From positions 1,860,001 through 1,924,000 of the forward strand of contig NW_025408669.1 in the NCBI RefSeq assembly GCF_020360975.1: a stretch of 64,000 nucleotides of DNA, read 5' to 3'. Numbering within the stretch: the first letter of the stretch is position 1; each line of letters starts with the position of its first letter. Below the pieces are notes generated by a model, which saw nothing but the letters and a program-made list of their open reading frames with translations, was not told where the DNA came from and did not search any database. Below are positions 37,289 to 47,829 of the stretch, in pieces. The position numbers and the translations under genes were made by a program. This stretch comes from Hirsutella rhossiliensis. Lineage: Eukaryota; Ascomycota; Sordariomycetes; Hypocreales; Ophiocordycipitaceae.

Positions 37289-37800
37289 GGTGCGTGACGA
37301 CTGGCGTGAATGTGCTTGCTTGTGGGGGTCATGTACTGACGGGAGACTTTGCAGCGATGCCCTACCAAAAACTAGACGGTCCTCTTGTCGCCGAGTCGAG
37401 AGGGGGCCATGGAAGTGGCGGCCGATGCGGAGCCTCCTTGGCCTTGCGACCATCTCAGCCAAGTCTCATATTTACGAAAGGTTTTTGGCAGGGTTAAGGG
37501 GGTTGGTGCTGCCTTTACTCGGAAAGGACCATGGCGGCTCGTGTGTTGTGTCCGGACGGCTGACGCGGGTCAAGGGGGGAGAAGCTGAGGCTGACCAGAC
37601 GAGTAACTTTTTTTTGTTTCCGTTCTAGACTCGTACAATGGAAGACTGCAACGAGGCCGACCAGCCGTTGAATTTGCGTCAGTGGCGTGTGCTTGACAAA
37701 GTTACAGGATCCCTCTGGGCGTTTGCAAGCCTTGCCCAGTAATGGACATGTGCAGGCGAGGGGTTGCAAGGAATTTCGGATTGGGAACGATGGGTATGGG
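37289..37800. other. 3' flanks of actin and the release-factor-like gene
   Basis: Five hundred bases between convergent genes. A T-rich run near 37609 lies in the actin 3' flank. No gene is seen. Confidence 0.5.
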
Positions 37801-38479
37801 TCAAGGCTTTTGGAGTTTATTTCTACGGTCTGCTTGGCCGGCTGGAATAGTGGCATTGTCCTGCTGCTCCGGGATATCTTCTCGGTCGTTCTCGTGGCTG
37901 GGCTCCTGCTCTGCGCCGGCAGCCGAAGCTTTGTCCTCGTCGAGCTTCTTGTATTTTCGGCGACTCTTCTTGGCGGCGCTGTCGGCTCGCTTCTTCTTGA
38001 CGTGTCCGACGGCGGCGGCGCGACTCTGGTTGCCATTGAGCAGATGGTCGAGTCTTTGCGCGAGCAGTTGACGGGCGTGCTTGCGGTTCTGGCTGCGGGA
38101 GCGGGTGGCCTGAGACTTGACGACGATGCCGGTGGGTATGTGCTTGAGCTGGACGGCGGAGCTGGTTTTATTCTGCAGGGTCGCGGGAAAGGTTGATTCA
38201 GCAAGAGGGGAGCTGATGTGCTGTGGCTGGCTGACCCACAATCTTCTGGCCGCCGGGCCCGCTGCCTTTGACGAAGAATTCTTCAATGTCCGAGTCGGGT
38301 GGCGGCTTGGGCCGCGGCGGGAGGCTCTTTGCGCGGAGGGCGGCGGCGGAGACGAAGGGGCGGCGAGCGGCTGTGATTGTGGCGGCGGCGGCGGCGAACG
38401 GGAAGGGGTTTCGACGGGTTGCGCTTGTGAGGAGGCAGGCGTTTGGGAGACGGGGGGGACGAAGGCGTGGGCGTAGCAT
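37801..38479 (-). CDS. RSO55: Mitochondrial peptide-release-factor-like protein (RSO55/C12orf65 type)
   Basis: Two exons (38479-38240, 38172-37801) give 203 residues. A basic, Ala/Pro-rich N-terminus suits a mitochondrial presequence. The RF-1 domain follows at residues about 64-125: the DIEEFFVKGSGPGGQKI core with GGQ at 76-78, continuing over the intron to NKTSSAVQLKHIPTGIVVK and SRSQNRKHARQLL. The C-terminal 70 residues are lysine-rich, then acidic. There is no codon-recognition domain, so this is not a standard mtRF1. Small GGQ proteins of this group (yeast Rso55, human C12orf65/MTRFR, also ICT1) rescue stalled mitochondrial ribosomes by hydrolysing peptidyl-tRNA. Assignment to RSO55 rather than ICT1 is by size and motif spacing only. 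Confidence 0.88.
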
Positions 38480-39092
38480 GGCTGCGGGTTGCGGAGGAGG
38501 ATAGGATGATGTTGCGGTGGATTGAGGTCATGTTGTGGAATATGTATTCCCACGGATTGAGGCTGGATGCTTGTTTGGTCTTTATCAGCAGACGCGGGTG
38601 GCGCCGTTGGTGGATTACCTACATTACTTGAAAGGGGTGGTGATAGATGTACTGTCTACGAATTTAGGTAGATATGGCGCTAGGAACATGGAGTACCGAT
38701 ACCCCGCCGGCAACTTCCACTTCCACTTCCACCCTCTAGGCGTGGGCCGCGGCTCGTTTTCCCCTGTGTTTTCTTCCTTGCTGCGGATAATTTCCAGCAA
38801 TCCTGCTCAACCCGTCCTCTCCTCTCCTCACCTCTCCTCTCCTCTCCTCTCCTCTCCTCTCCTCCTCTCCCTACCTCCCTAACTACCCGTCACTCACCTT
38901 CATCGAATCGAAGCCTCCTCTCGACACAATCCGCCCAGATAGGTAGCTGCCGCGGCGCGCCAACCCCTCGAGACGAGACGGACGGCCGCCCTGCCAACCA
39001 ATTGACCGCGGCGGGCGCAGAAAGGGGCCAAGTTATCGAGCGCGGCTTTGAAGCGCTTGCTGCGCGTGCGTTTTTGTGCCGAGGCGGCCACG
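38480..39092. promoter_or_regulatory. Divergent promoter region with a CT-pentamer tract
   Basis: This lies between the release-factor-like gene (-) and the serine palmitoyltransferase subunit gene (+). It carries the (CCTCT)n array near 38815-38862, a typical fungal pyrimidine promoter element, reading in the sense of the plus-strand gene. Confidence 0.5.
38815..38862. repeat. (CCTCT)n pentanucleotide array
   Basis: About nine to ten CCTCT units, one with a substitution (CCTCA), in the leader or promoter of the downstream small membrane-protein gene. Confidence 0.88.
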
Positions 39093-39502
39093 ATGGCGGT
39101 GCTGGCGGGCTTGAGAAGGTGGCTCTATCGGAAGCAGTACCATTTCGAGGTGACGTTTGGCGTCTACATGCACACGGCTTGGGAGAAGTTCGCCATCTGT
39201 ACGTCGTCCCCATGACGCGCTTCTTCAACGCGCGATGCACCGATGCTAACCGGCGCGCGCGCGCAGACTCGGTCCTCTTCCTCCTCTGCGGCCTGGCCTT
39301 CATCGCCGCCATCCTCTACCTGCCGCACCACGTCGCCATCCTCGCCGGCCGCGCGTGGTACTACATCAAGGGCGAGAACATCGACGTGGCTGCCTCGGCC
39401 CGCGAGGCGGTCCGCGAAATGTCGGCCAGCGTCCTCAACGACGCGCTGCCCACCGCGGTGCGCGTCAGCGACGCCCTCGGCGCGATGGATAAGGAGCTGT
39501 GA
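39093..39502 (+). CDS. Serine palmitoyltransferase small subunit (SPTSSA-like)
   Basis: Two exons (39093-39198, 39267-39502) give 113 residues. The pattern W-L-Y-R-K-Q-Y-H-F-E-V followed by GVYMHTAWEKFAIYSVLF and a hydrophobic helix (about residues 38-55, ending LYLPHHV) matches the SPT small-subunit family (PF11779). Human SPTSSA has the corresponding ALYMLEPWE. The subunit binds the LCB1-LCB2 dimer in the ER and stimulates condensation of serine with palmitoyl-CoA, the first step of sphingolipid synthesis. About 50 residues follow the membrane helix here, absent from the short animal protein, and look like an amphipathic alpha-helix. The intron acceptor lies in a GCGCGCGCGCAG run. Identity is by motif recognition alone. 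Confidence 0.85.
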
Positions 39503-39965
39503 GGGAAGGGAGGAAATCTAGGAACAAGTGCTGCTCTTTTTTTCTTCCCCTTTGCGCTCGTCGTAGGGGGCGGCCAGTGTCCGGTACGCATCGTGGATTG
39601 CGGCGTTGAAGGAGTCTTGTCTGGTTTTGTGGGTTTTGTTGACGGACCTGTTTCTAGAATACCCTGGCCGGCTTGGCTGAATGGTAACACTATTCCTCGG
39701 ACTCATTTGTTGCTGTGTATGTTTGTCGACGCACTCGTGCTCATCGCAAGAGGGCATAATCGCACGGCCATCATGGAGTCGCGTCTTGGCTACATTTTGA
39801 GAGACAGCAAGGCCAGCAAGGAAGGGTTCCAGTCGAAACACGAACACGAATGTGAGCCGACTGGTCTATTTCTCCAGTAAAGTCTGCAGAATGAATAATC
39901 GAGGAATCATGTACAAACATGTTCATCCCTCTCCTTTGCACAACGTCTCATGGCGGCATCTCGCG
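39503..39965. other. 3' flanks of convergent genes
   Basis: Less than 500 bases between the small SPT subunit (+) and the dehydrogenase (-). A stretch near 39668 resembles the 5' part of a tRNA but has no B box. No gene is seen. Confidence 0.5.
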
Positions 39966-40949
39966 TCAAAGATTCTTCATCACACCAGGCCTAATCGCCT
40001 CGAGCTTCGCAACCAGCTCCTCCCACACCCGGTCCTGCGCCTCCTTGCCCTCGGCGCCCGTCACCAGGGGCGCGGGGGCGCTCACGGCGCAGTCGGAGAG
40101 GTACTGGCCGTGCGAGTCGGCGGCGACGGCCGGGGACGCGGCGTGGACGAGGGTGCGGCTGCCGGCCTCGGTCGAGCGGGCGAGCAGCAGCTTGCGCAGC
40201 CAGAAGGCCCACCCGGGCACGTCGCGCGCCAGCTCTGACTGGCACAGGCCCGGGTTGACGCAGTTGACGGTGACGGGCAGCGCCGGGTGGCGCTCCGCCA
40301 GCGCGCGCACGCACAGCACCTCGAGCAGCTTGGACACGGGGTACTGCTCGGCCCAGTGCCGTTCGGCCGTCGTCTTGTCGTTGATGGTCGCGAAGATGCG
40401 GCCGTGCGGCGCCGACTTTTGCGGGAACTGCGTGTGCCCGTGGACGCCCGACGAGGTAATGGTCAGCGTCGGCCGCGAGCCCGTCTGCGCCGCCGTCGAC
40501 TTGAGCTTGGGCATGACCAGCGCGGCCAGCAGAAACGTGGCCACGACGTTGACGGTAATCATCTCCTCATTGTCCTCGACGACCGAGTACCGCGCCCGCG
40601 CCAGCCCCGCGTTGGCCAGGAAGACGTCGACGCGGTCCAGCTCCGTGTCGACGCGCGCCGCAAACGCCTGCACGCTGGCGTAGCTGCCCATGTCGAGCTG
40701 CCATACCTGGACGACGCTCGCCTCCGCCGCCAGGCCCGGCACGCTCGCCTCGATGTCGGCCTTGGCCGCGCGGCCCTTGTCCAGGCTCCGCACGGCGAGG
40801 ATCAGCCTGCTCGCTCCCAGGCGCGCAAAGTGCCGTGCCGCTTCCTTCCCAAGCCCCGTGTTGCTGCCGGTGACGACGACTGTTTTCCCGGCGTAGGACC
40901 CTGTCGGGTACGGGAGGTGTTGGATGAGCTGGCTGTAGAAGAAGCTCAT
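39966..40949 (-). CDS. Short-chain dehydrogenase/reductase (retinol-dehydrogenase/WWOX-like)
   Basis: An intronless gene of 327 residues counted from MSFFYSQL at 40949. A longer in-frame start at 41012 would add 21 residues without family character. The Rossmann fold has the dinucleotide motif TGSNTGLG (27-34) with an Arg-rich follow-up (LAVRSLDKGRAA) suggesting NADP(H). The structural LANAG, the catalytic Ser in TITSSGVHG and the YPVSK Tyr/Lys pair near residue 200 are present. The C-terminal region is Ala-rich. Members reduce or oxidise carbonyls and alcohols on lipids or secondary metabolites; the substrate here is unknown. Codon usage is very GC-rich. It ends tail to tail with the SPT subunit gene. 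Confidence 0.93.
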   Translation of the reverse strand: MSFFYSQLIQHLPYPTGSYAGKTVVVTGSNTGLGKEAARHFARLGASRLILAVRSLDKGRAAKADIEASVPGLAAEASVVQVWQLDMGSYASVQAFAARVDTELDRVDVFLANAGLARARYSVVEDNEEMITVNVVATFLLAALVMPKLKSTAAQTGSRPTLTITSSGVHGHTQFPQKSAPHGRIFATINDKTTAERHWAEQYPVSKLLEVLCVRALAERHPALPVTVNCVNPGLCQSELARDVPGWAFWLRKLLLARSTEAGSRTLVHAASPAVAADSHGQYLSDCAVSAPAPLVTGAEGKEAQDRVWEELVAKLEAIRPGVMKNL

Positions 40950-41544
40950 TGTGCCACGGGCAGTTGGTTTGCGTTGTTTCTGGGCTTGAAAGTCGGTGCT
41001 TGGTAGCTGCACCCCCCTTTCGCACGGTAGCTGCCATTTCGCTCCATCGAGCTTTTATACGTCAAGAGACGGCATTAGCTTCGACTCGGACGATCGGACA
41101 TTTGGACCGACGTCAGAACTACACGGGAATTGAGTTTGTACGCGGGAACACCGTCCGGAGTTTATTAGCCAAACTCCGTTCGGCAAAAGGCATTGACAAA
41201 CCTTGAGCCTCACTCCTGAGACGCCGTGCCCGGACTTAAGGCCGACATCAGCATCGCTCTCGAAGCACACGCTGTTCCCACGTCCCACGCGGTGACGCGA
41301 ACTGGACGGCTGGTTTGACAGCGTTGCGGAGGTGAACGGCCGTCACCACAACGTCAGACGACTGGACGGTCTCCGCATAGTGTGGGAAGCACCAGTCAAG
41401 GGAGGACAGAGCAAATTTCGCCACGGGCCTGCATTGAGCAAAATCAACGGTAAAGGCGACTGGGCATGTCCTTTATTGCTTGACTGGTAGCGCGCCGAGC
41501 GACAATTCTGCCCTTGTGGGTATTTTCATTCTTCTGGTTCTACC
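40950..41544. other. Upstream region of the dehydrogenase and 3' flank of ELP2
   Basis: Both flanking genes are on the minus strand, so this holds the ELP2 3' end and the dehydrogenase promoter. It includes an inverted repeat at about 41151-41183 with perfect 7-bp arms (GGAGTTT at 41157-41163 and AAACTCC at 41171-41177). Confidence 0.5.
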
Positions 41545-44145
41545 TCACCCATCTGAGGGCCGTAGATATACCTTGTCAAAGGCAAAAAGCCTCAGAGAGC
41601 TATCCTCCCCAGCCGCTGCCAGAGTGTACGAAGAGCAGTCCCGGTCCAGAGGATGTGGTCTCCAAGCCAGCTGCAGCACAGCGTTGGGGAAAGCAAGCCT
41701 GCACTGGTCAGCCATGATCGATGCGGTCTGCGCGAAGGAGAAATCCATGAATGAGCAAGGCGTCACTTACTCGGGAGACGGCTGAAACTCGACCAATGCA
41801 GAGCCATCGCCGTTGACCGTACACAGGCTCAAACGGCCGGCTTCCGTTCCAACTGCAAGCACGAAATGACCGTCGACCTGGCGAGGCAAGAAGTCAATCG
41901 ACGTGACAGGGGCTGCACACGCCAAGGCAGCCGCCTGGGCAAACTGCAGCTCTCCATTCTCACCCGGCTTGGACGCCCATATCCGGACCTGCTTGTCTCG
42001 ACCCGCCGTAGCAAAGAGGGGCGTCTCGGATGGCGCCCATGCAGCGTCAAGTATCATCCTGCTATGGCCCTTGGGGTTCGACTGCAGTAGTTTATACATG
42101 GCTGCCTCGTCAGCACTGCGCTCAAAGACCACCCATTGTCGGTCACGGCCGACGCTCAAAAGATACTTGTCATCGGGCGAGAAGCGCAGGCGAGTTGCTG
42201 TCAGTGAATGGGCCGTCAACGGCGGCCTCACCTCTGTCCAGCGCTGCGTCTCAAACAACCGGATCACGGCGTGGTTCGTGGAGCTTGCCTTGCACGCACT
42301 GGCTATGAGCTTTCCGTCGTGGCTGGCAGCGAGGCAGGATATCTCGTATCCGTGACCATAGAGCTTCTCGGTCTCTGGCCATAGCGTGTGTCTGGATAGC
42401 GTCTCTTCAAACGGCGGGTGGTCAATGTCGAGATGTGACCTCTTAACGATGGAAGCCGGGTCCACGGCTCCGCGGTCGCCATCGTCCACTGCCTGTATCT
42501 CGTGGTCGTCGTCTACAGCGTCAATTGCCTTGTTCGACAGCCCGAGCACAGGCATATTGGCCGCGTCGGGCATGTGCTCCATGTTTGTCTCTTGGGCCCC
42601 AGCCAGCCGGTGGAGCAGCATTGCAACCGCCCTGGGTTCGCTGAAAACCCGCATGAGCTTCTCGTCGGCACCAGACACGAACTGCGACTCGCCAAGCGAA
42701 TCGATGCAATTGAGGTCGTATCCGTGGATCTGCGGACGGGACATTTCATGCCAGGTATTTCTCCCAGAGTCCACCCACTTTGTGTGCAGCCGCGTCGTCT
42801 GATCGGAACTCGTGGAGAGCAGATAACTACCGCCCCTGGACCACGAAATGCCAGTCACGGCCTTGGTATGGCCCGAGATGGCAACGCAGGGCTGCCACGC
42901 GTCGTCGGCCGAATCGTACTGCCATCTCCTCCAGCTTCCTGTCCGGCCGAGGCAGGCCACAGACTTGCCGTCTGGGGACCAGAGACCGGTCCAGAAGCCA
43001 CCCGTGCTACCAGTCGCCGTTGTCGCGCCTTTTTCCCTGCTAATCTCTCCCAGCCTGGCTAGACTGATCCAAATCCCCGAGGACGGATCTGCCTCCCAGA
43101 TGGCAAGCGAGTTATCGGCAGACGTGGAGAGCAACTGCAGCTTGCCGTCTTCGTGAGCATGCCATCTTGCGCTGTAGATCCAGTCTTCGTGGCCCAGGAG
43201 CAGGGCCTCAAAGGTGACGGAAAAGTCCCGACCGGCTGACTTGAGCCAGTAGGCTTTGTTGGACGGCGACTTTCCCGGCAAGAAGGCGCCGCTTGACGGG
43301 TCTGTTCCGGAGGCAGCAAGGGCAGGTAGCTCTTGGCCCTGATGAATCCTCCATATACGCACGTACTTGTCCTGGCTCGCCGAGGCGAGAAGAAGATCGC
43401 AGCCGGCTTCCTTGGACTCCTTCGTGAAGCTCAGCGACCTGATCCAGCCCTCGTGCCCGGACAATGTTGCTTGCAAGTTAAAGTGAACGGTCTCTGCGTC
43501 CGTGTCAGCCGTCAGGATCTGGATTGTGTCGCTCGTTCCGGCCGCGGCAATGACTAGGGCATTTCCATCGTCTCCCAAAGCCGTGATGGAGAGCGCTAGA
43601 GGGAAATATTTCGGTGTCGTGTGGATGGTTTGCAGTAGCTGGAGGCAGTCGGCCTCGAAGCTCCATACTCGGATGGTAGCATCAGCTGCCCCAGTCACTA
43701 CGATCCACCTTGGACGGTCAGCCGAAGGCCTGACGGCGGTGATGCAATTAATGGCCCCAGCATGATCAGGACAAGTCTGAAGGATGCCAAAGTCTGGTCC
43801 GTGGCCCGTCGCCTTCCAGACAATGAGTGTCCTGTCGTCTGAGCCGGTGATGAGATAGCTGGAGTCGTCTCCCTCGGCTTCCGGCAGGAACTCGACAGCC
43901 TTGACCGCGCCCTTGTGGCCGCTCAGAATCCTCTCGACTCCCTCTGGCGGATCAAGCTGCGAAGAGATGATCAGCGATGATCTTACAAGGCTTGCGAATC
44001 AAGCTCGACTCACATTAGGCTGCCAGAGCGCAACGTTGACGTCGGCGCCAAAGCCAAGTAGACCGCTCCGGCTCCAGTCTGCAACAGCGGTCTGTCTGTT
44101 GGCACCCGCAGCCAGATACTCGACCGAGACCCCTTTGGCGCTCAT
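41545..44145 (-). CDS. ELP2: Elongator complex subunit ELP2 (WD40)
   Basis: Three exons (44145-44014, 43956-41771, 41698-41545) give 823 residues. The N-terminus VSVEYLAAGANRQTAVADWSRSGLLGFGADVNVALW is the conserved Elp2 opening. Repeated WD units follow, for example SYLITGSDDRTLIVW, ASASQDKYVRIW, LLSTSADNSLAIWE, YLLSTSSDQTTRLH and FATAGRDKQVRIW, consistent with two beta-propellers. The block FVSGADEKLMRVF is highly characteristic. Elp2 is a core scaffold of Elongator, which installs the cm5/mcm5 side chain on U34 of cytosolic tRNAs. An in-frame stop just upstream fixes the start at 44145. The last exon supplies LQLAWRP and LAAAGEDSSLRLF, completing the final repeat. Its exact end is less sure. 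Confidence 0.95.
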
Positions 44146-44560
44146 ATCATCCGGATCTCCGTCATCAGGCTTCTGTCAAGGCATGAAGCTGAAAACTGTG
44201 CCAGTATCGCCGTCTGATTGGCTGCGAAGACGTCAGGTCGGGTTCGAGCATTTGCTTATGTAATATGGCTGGGAGCTCCCGGTACACTGACCCCAGGGCG
44301 CCCTAGCACTCGCACGTGGCACTTGCGCGTGCTGCTGTTAGTGACGGGCCCAGACATGCCAAGAAGACGATTTCACGATTCGATCTCACGACCTCGATTC
44401 GCAAGCAAGCTGCAACGACCTGGCGCAGAAGAAAGCCATTCCCAACCAAGAACTCCTCCAAACAGCCCTCTTTCTCTTATTTCTCCTCCCCCTTCTTTCC
44501 CTATTTTTCTTCGTACTTCTCCAAACCCCCTTTCCTCCCCTCCGGCCCAGAACCCTCAAC
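44146..44560. promoter_or_regulatory. Bidirectional promoter of ELP2 and URM1
   Basis: Only 415 bp separates the divergent start codons. The URM1 side has a pyrimidine-rich tract (about 44460-44545) typical of fungal core promoters. No factor-binding site could be named. Confidence 0.6.
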
Positions 44561-45303
44561 ATGCCCGCTGCCGGAGACGGCAACACGGCCGAGCAACAGC
44601 TCACCGTAGCCGTCGAGTTTTCGTAAGTAGACTCTACTATCTGTGAGGCCTCTCATGTATCACGGGCTCACCATATCCTGGCCGAGTAATCCTTTCTCGG
44701 CGGCCGGTGCTGCCTTGACAACCTGGGGGGTTGGCGTAATGCCCCTTCTCCTCACTCAGCGCCGCCACGACTCCTATCACGGCTTTTCCCAGCACGGACA
44801 GCACACTAACAGGGAAACCGTGGATCGCAGAGGCGGCCTCGAGATGCTATTCTCAGACCAGCGCCGCCACTCGCTCTCCTTTCCATCCAAGGACAGCGAC
44901 GGCCGGCCCTCCAACATTGCCTTTCTGATACATCACCTCTGCCGGCACGTCATGAAGGACACGCGCAAGGACCTCTTTGTCCTCGACGACCACCTGTCAG
45001 TCCTCTCCTCGGTGGGCCTCCTGATGAGCCAAGTTCATGATGATTGGGCTTTGGAAACTGGCCTTGTCCCTGCTCCCCCCGCCCCTACTGCGTCTCGTCA
45101 CGCATCGTGCCCGCAGGCAAACGTGCCAGCCGATGCCCCTTTTAAAATCTAGCTCATTCTCCCGCTGACAGTCGCTGCTTTTCAGACGTCCAGGCATCCT
45201 GGTCCTCATCAACGACGCCGACTGGGAGCTCGAGGGCGAAGAGTCGTACGAGCTAAAGTCCGGCGACAACGTCCTGTTTGTCTCAACTCTCCACGGGGGC
45301 TAG
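44561..45303 (+). CDS. URM1: Ubiquitin-related modifier URM1
   Basis: Three exons (44561-44622, 44831-44995, 45186-45303) give 114 residues. The body shows the beta-grasp pattern [53 protein letters not shown] and [13 protein letters not shown], ending in the diglycine that is thiocarboxylated by Uba4. URM1 is the sulfur carrier for 2-thiolation of U34 in tRNA-Lys, -Glu and -Gln, and can also be conjugated to proteins. Both introns (208 and 190 nt) are much longer than others in the window. The second donor (GTCAGT) is unusual but restores L-R-P-G-I-L-V-L exactly. It is head to head with ELP2, which acts on the same nucleotide. Confidence 0.96.
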
Positions 45304-47829
45304 CCGCGTGTAACTGCAACGTCTTGTCCATGTCTTGCGCTCGAGTTGAGAAGAGCAAGAGCTCCACGACCGCTGTCTTGGATCCGGAGAGGTTACCGAA
45401 GCGTTCAGCTGGACAGGGCATTTCTGGCTCGACTCTTTCCCCTCTTGTCATATTTCGTCTCACATTCTGTTTATTTCCGTCAACCACCTTTTTATGACAG
45501 TCTCCTCCCGGAAATCTGGCTCAAAAGGGCATCGCGCCACCCCCACAAGACACTGCTGGGCAAGACACATTCCCAACCAATCGTCGGCGTCCGGGGCTGA
45601 GACAGGCTGCTTCGCCTTTTTTTGGCCTGCGCGATGTTGCTTTTTGCCTCGCTTTTCTTTTGGCCCTTGCTGGGGCAGGGACCTGAGATTCTGCAGACGA
45701 GACCGGACTGCAGTAGCGGGGGGAAGGAAAGGGGGGGAAGGGCGCGAGAAGCCTCCCAGTCTCCTTAGCTGCTGCGCCTCTCTTATCTTGCAGAGTGTTT
45801 TTTTTTCGGTTCCGCTGGAATTCGTCGTTGACACTTGCAACTGCACAGGGGAACCGATGGATGTCTATCGGCGACGAGGCGGTGGCATCGGAAGGCTCGG
45901 CAGCAACAGGTTGGGTCGGGAGGCACTCTACCGTGACAGGGTCTCGGGACACGACGACACCGCCGCAAGGTGTCAAAAAAGCCGTCGCGGCCAACGACAG
46001 CCGAGTGTCTCCATGTAACTCGAAGGACGGAGCTTGCCATGCGGCCGGCAGTCCCAGCCCCTCTCCCCCCCCCCCCTTTGGCAGCATTCGTCTCCAAGCT
46101 CCCTCCTCCTCTCTCCCCTCGCTTCTCTCGGACACCCAATCTGCTGTCTTGGGCAAATTGTTGGGTCAATCACCTTCTCGCAACGCACACGAGCCCCCGA
46201 CCATGGATAGCGGGGGGAGACAACGCTCCGGTGTTGCGCGAAGCCTGCATCTACATACATACAGTACACGCTTGCGCAGATTCTCATGCCACGCCGTCCT
46301 GCCGCTGGCTCGTGGCTCAGTTTGCAGTTCCGTCTAGGTTGGCGTCTGAAGCAAATCAGTCAGTCTCCCTAACCCGTAGGGGGAGCGGGATACGGGAGTG
46401 TCGAAAATGTCAAATCCCGTCTTCGCTACCAAGCCGCTTCACCGCGTCCTTCGTACCTATGCTGGATTCTCTCCCCCTGAACCAGGTCGACTTTGCCGCC
46501 GTGTCACTTCCCATGCTCTCCAGCCTCACTCCCGGTCCCCGCCTGCTGCTTGCATACTCCCCCCCCCCCCGAGCACGCGGCCCCAAACCGGGCACCGATT
46601 TGCTACAGCTGTTTTAAGGGGGGGAGCGAGGGGGCCTGCCGCACAGCTGTATAGGTGTATGTATTTACGTACAAATATGTTGGCAAGAAAAGAGTCGCCC
46701 CGGGGGGGGTTCCATGTATTCAGCTCAACCATCCTGCCATCATCTTTGGTGATGAGGCCGCTGTCTCCACGCGCTCGGGTTACCGTATTTGCACATGAAA
46801 AGGAGATAGGGAGCTGTTCTGCTGCTGTGCTGTGCTTAACATGTCCCAACAGCTGTCATGGATGGTGCTTCGTCTCGCCACCCCACCTCCGCCCGCGCGA
46901 CATCACATTTTTCTCCTTGGCCTGTATGAGATCCCTTGCAGAGCCACCGGAGCGAGAGCCGAGCACGCGTCTGCAGACGGCCTGAACGCCCACGGCATTG
47001 GGCATGCCTAGTATACTTCGCAGGCCCACACGCCGGCCAGAGTAAGAAGCCTTTTGGGACGAAACAGCACAGGACGCAGCTCGGCGGAGCCGTGACAGCG
47101 TAGCACGAGAGAGCAAGCTCCTGATGCAGGTGTGAAACTTCAGCTTCATATGTTGTTGGTAGACCTTATGTTATCACAACGGCCCTCAAGCAGTTCCCGG
47201 CCAACCAGACTTTCAACCAACCACACAGACCCCCCGTACCACTGAATAAATGCACACTTCATAGTCCCCAGCGACCATGACACAAAGATAAGTCCATACA
47301 AACGCAGAAGAGCGACAGATGGACCAAACATACGCGGTAAAATAACAAGACGCGACGCCAAAACAAGTTCAAACAAGATGTAACAGCATGTACAACAGCA
47401 TAAAGCCAAAACAGCCTCGCTGTCAGTAGTTGTGTAGAGGGGGAGAGAGAAAAGATGTTTCCAACTCCACCGCTGATTTTTCCGGGTTCCAAGCAGAGAC
47501 CCTCAAAGAACAAGCCTCCCAACTTTTGATCCTCGCCTTTGCGGACGCTTTGCGGTGCCTGATGCGGGCTGCCACAGATATAAGTTCAACCGACAGCGCG
47601 AGTGAAAAACAAACAGTAAAAAGTACAACCTGCAAACGCTGCCAATCAATCCCGCTCGATTTTTTCTTTTGGTTTGAGCAACGCCTTCAAATCAATGTGA
47701 GCCCCAGACTACGTGCCCCCTATAACATGCAAAAATGAAGTAGTGCCGCCCGCACCCGTAAGTTGACAGCCACAAGAACCGTCAACTCACGGTGCGTTGT
47801 CGTGTCGTCATCATCCAAAAATCGATCTA
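45304..47829. other. Intergenic region between convergent URM1 and AZF1-like genes
   Basis: About 2.5 kb with no supportable gene. Homopolymer C runs lie near 46066 and 46558 and a G run near 46700. Frames of 100-215 codons overlap these runs and carry no domain. The segment nearest 47830 is AT-richer and probably the 3' UTR of the zinc-finger gene. Confidence 0.5.

Noticed and set aside
39660..39720. Possible tRNA start (TTGGCTGAATGGTAAC resembles an A box)
   Set aside because: No B box (GGTTCRANYCC) follows within 100 bases and no acceptor stem pairs.
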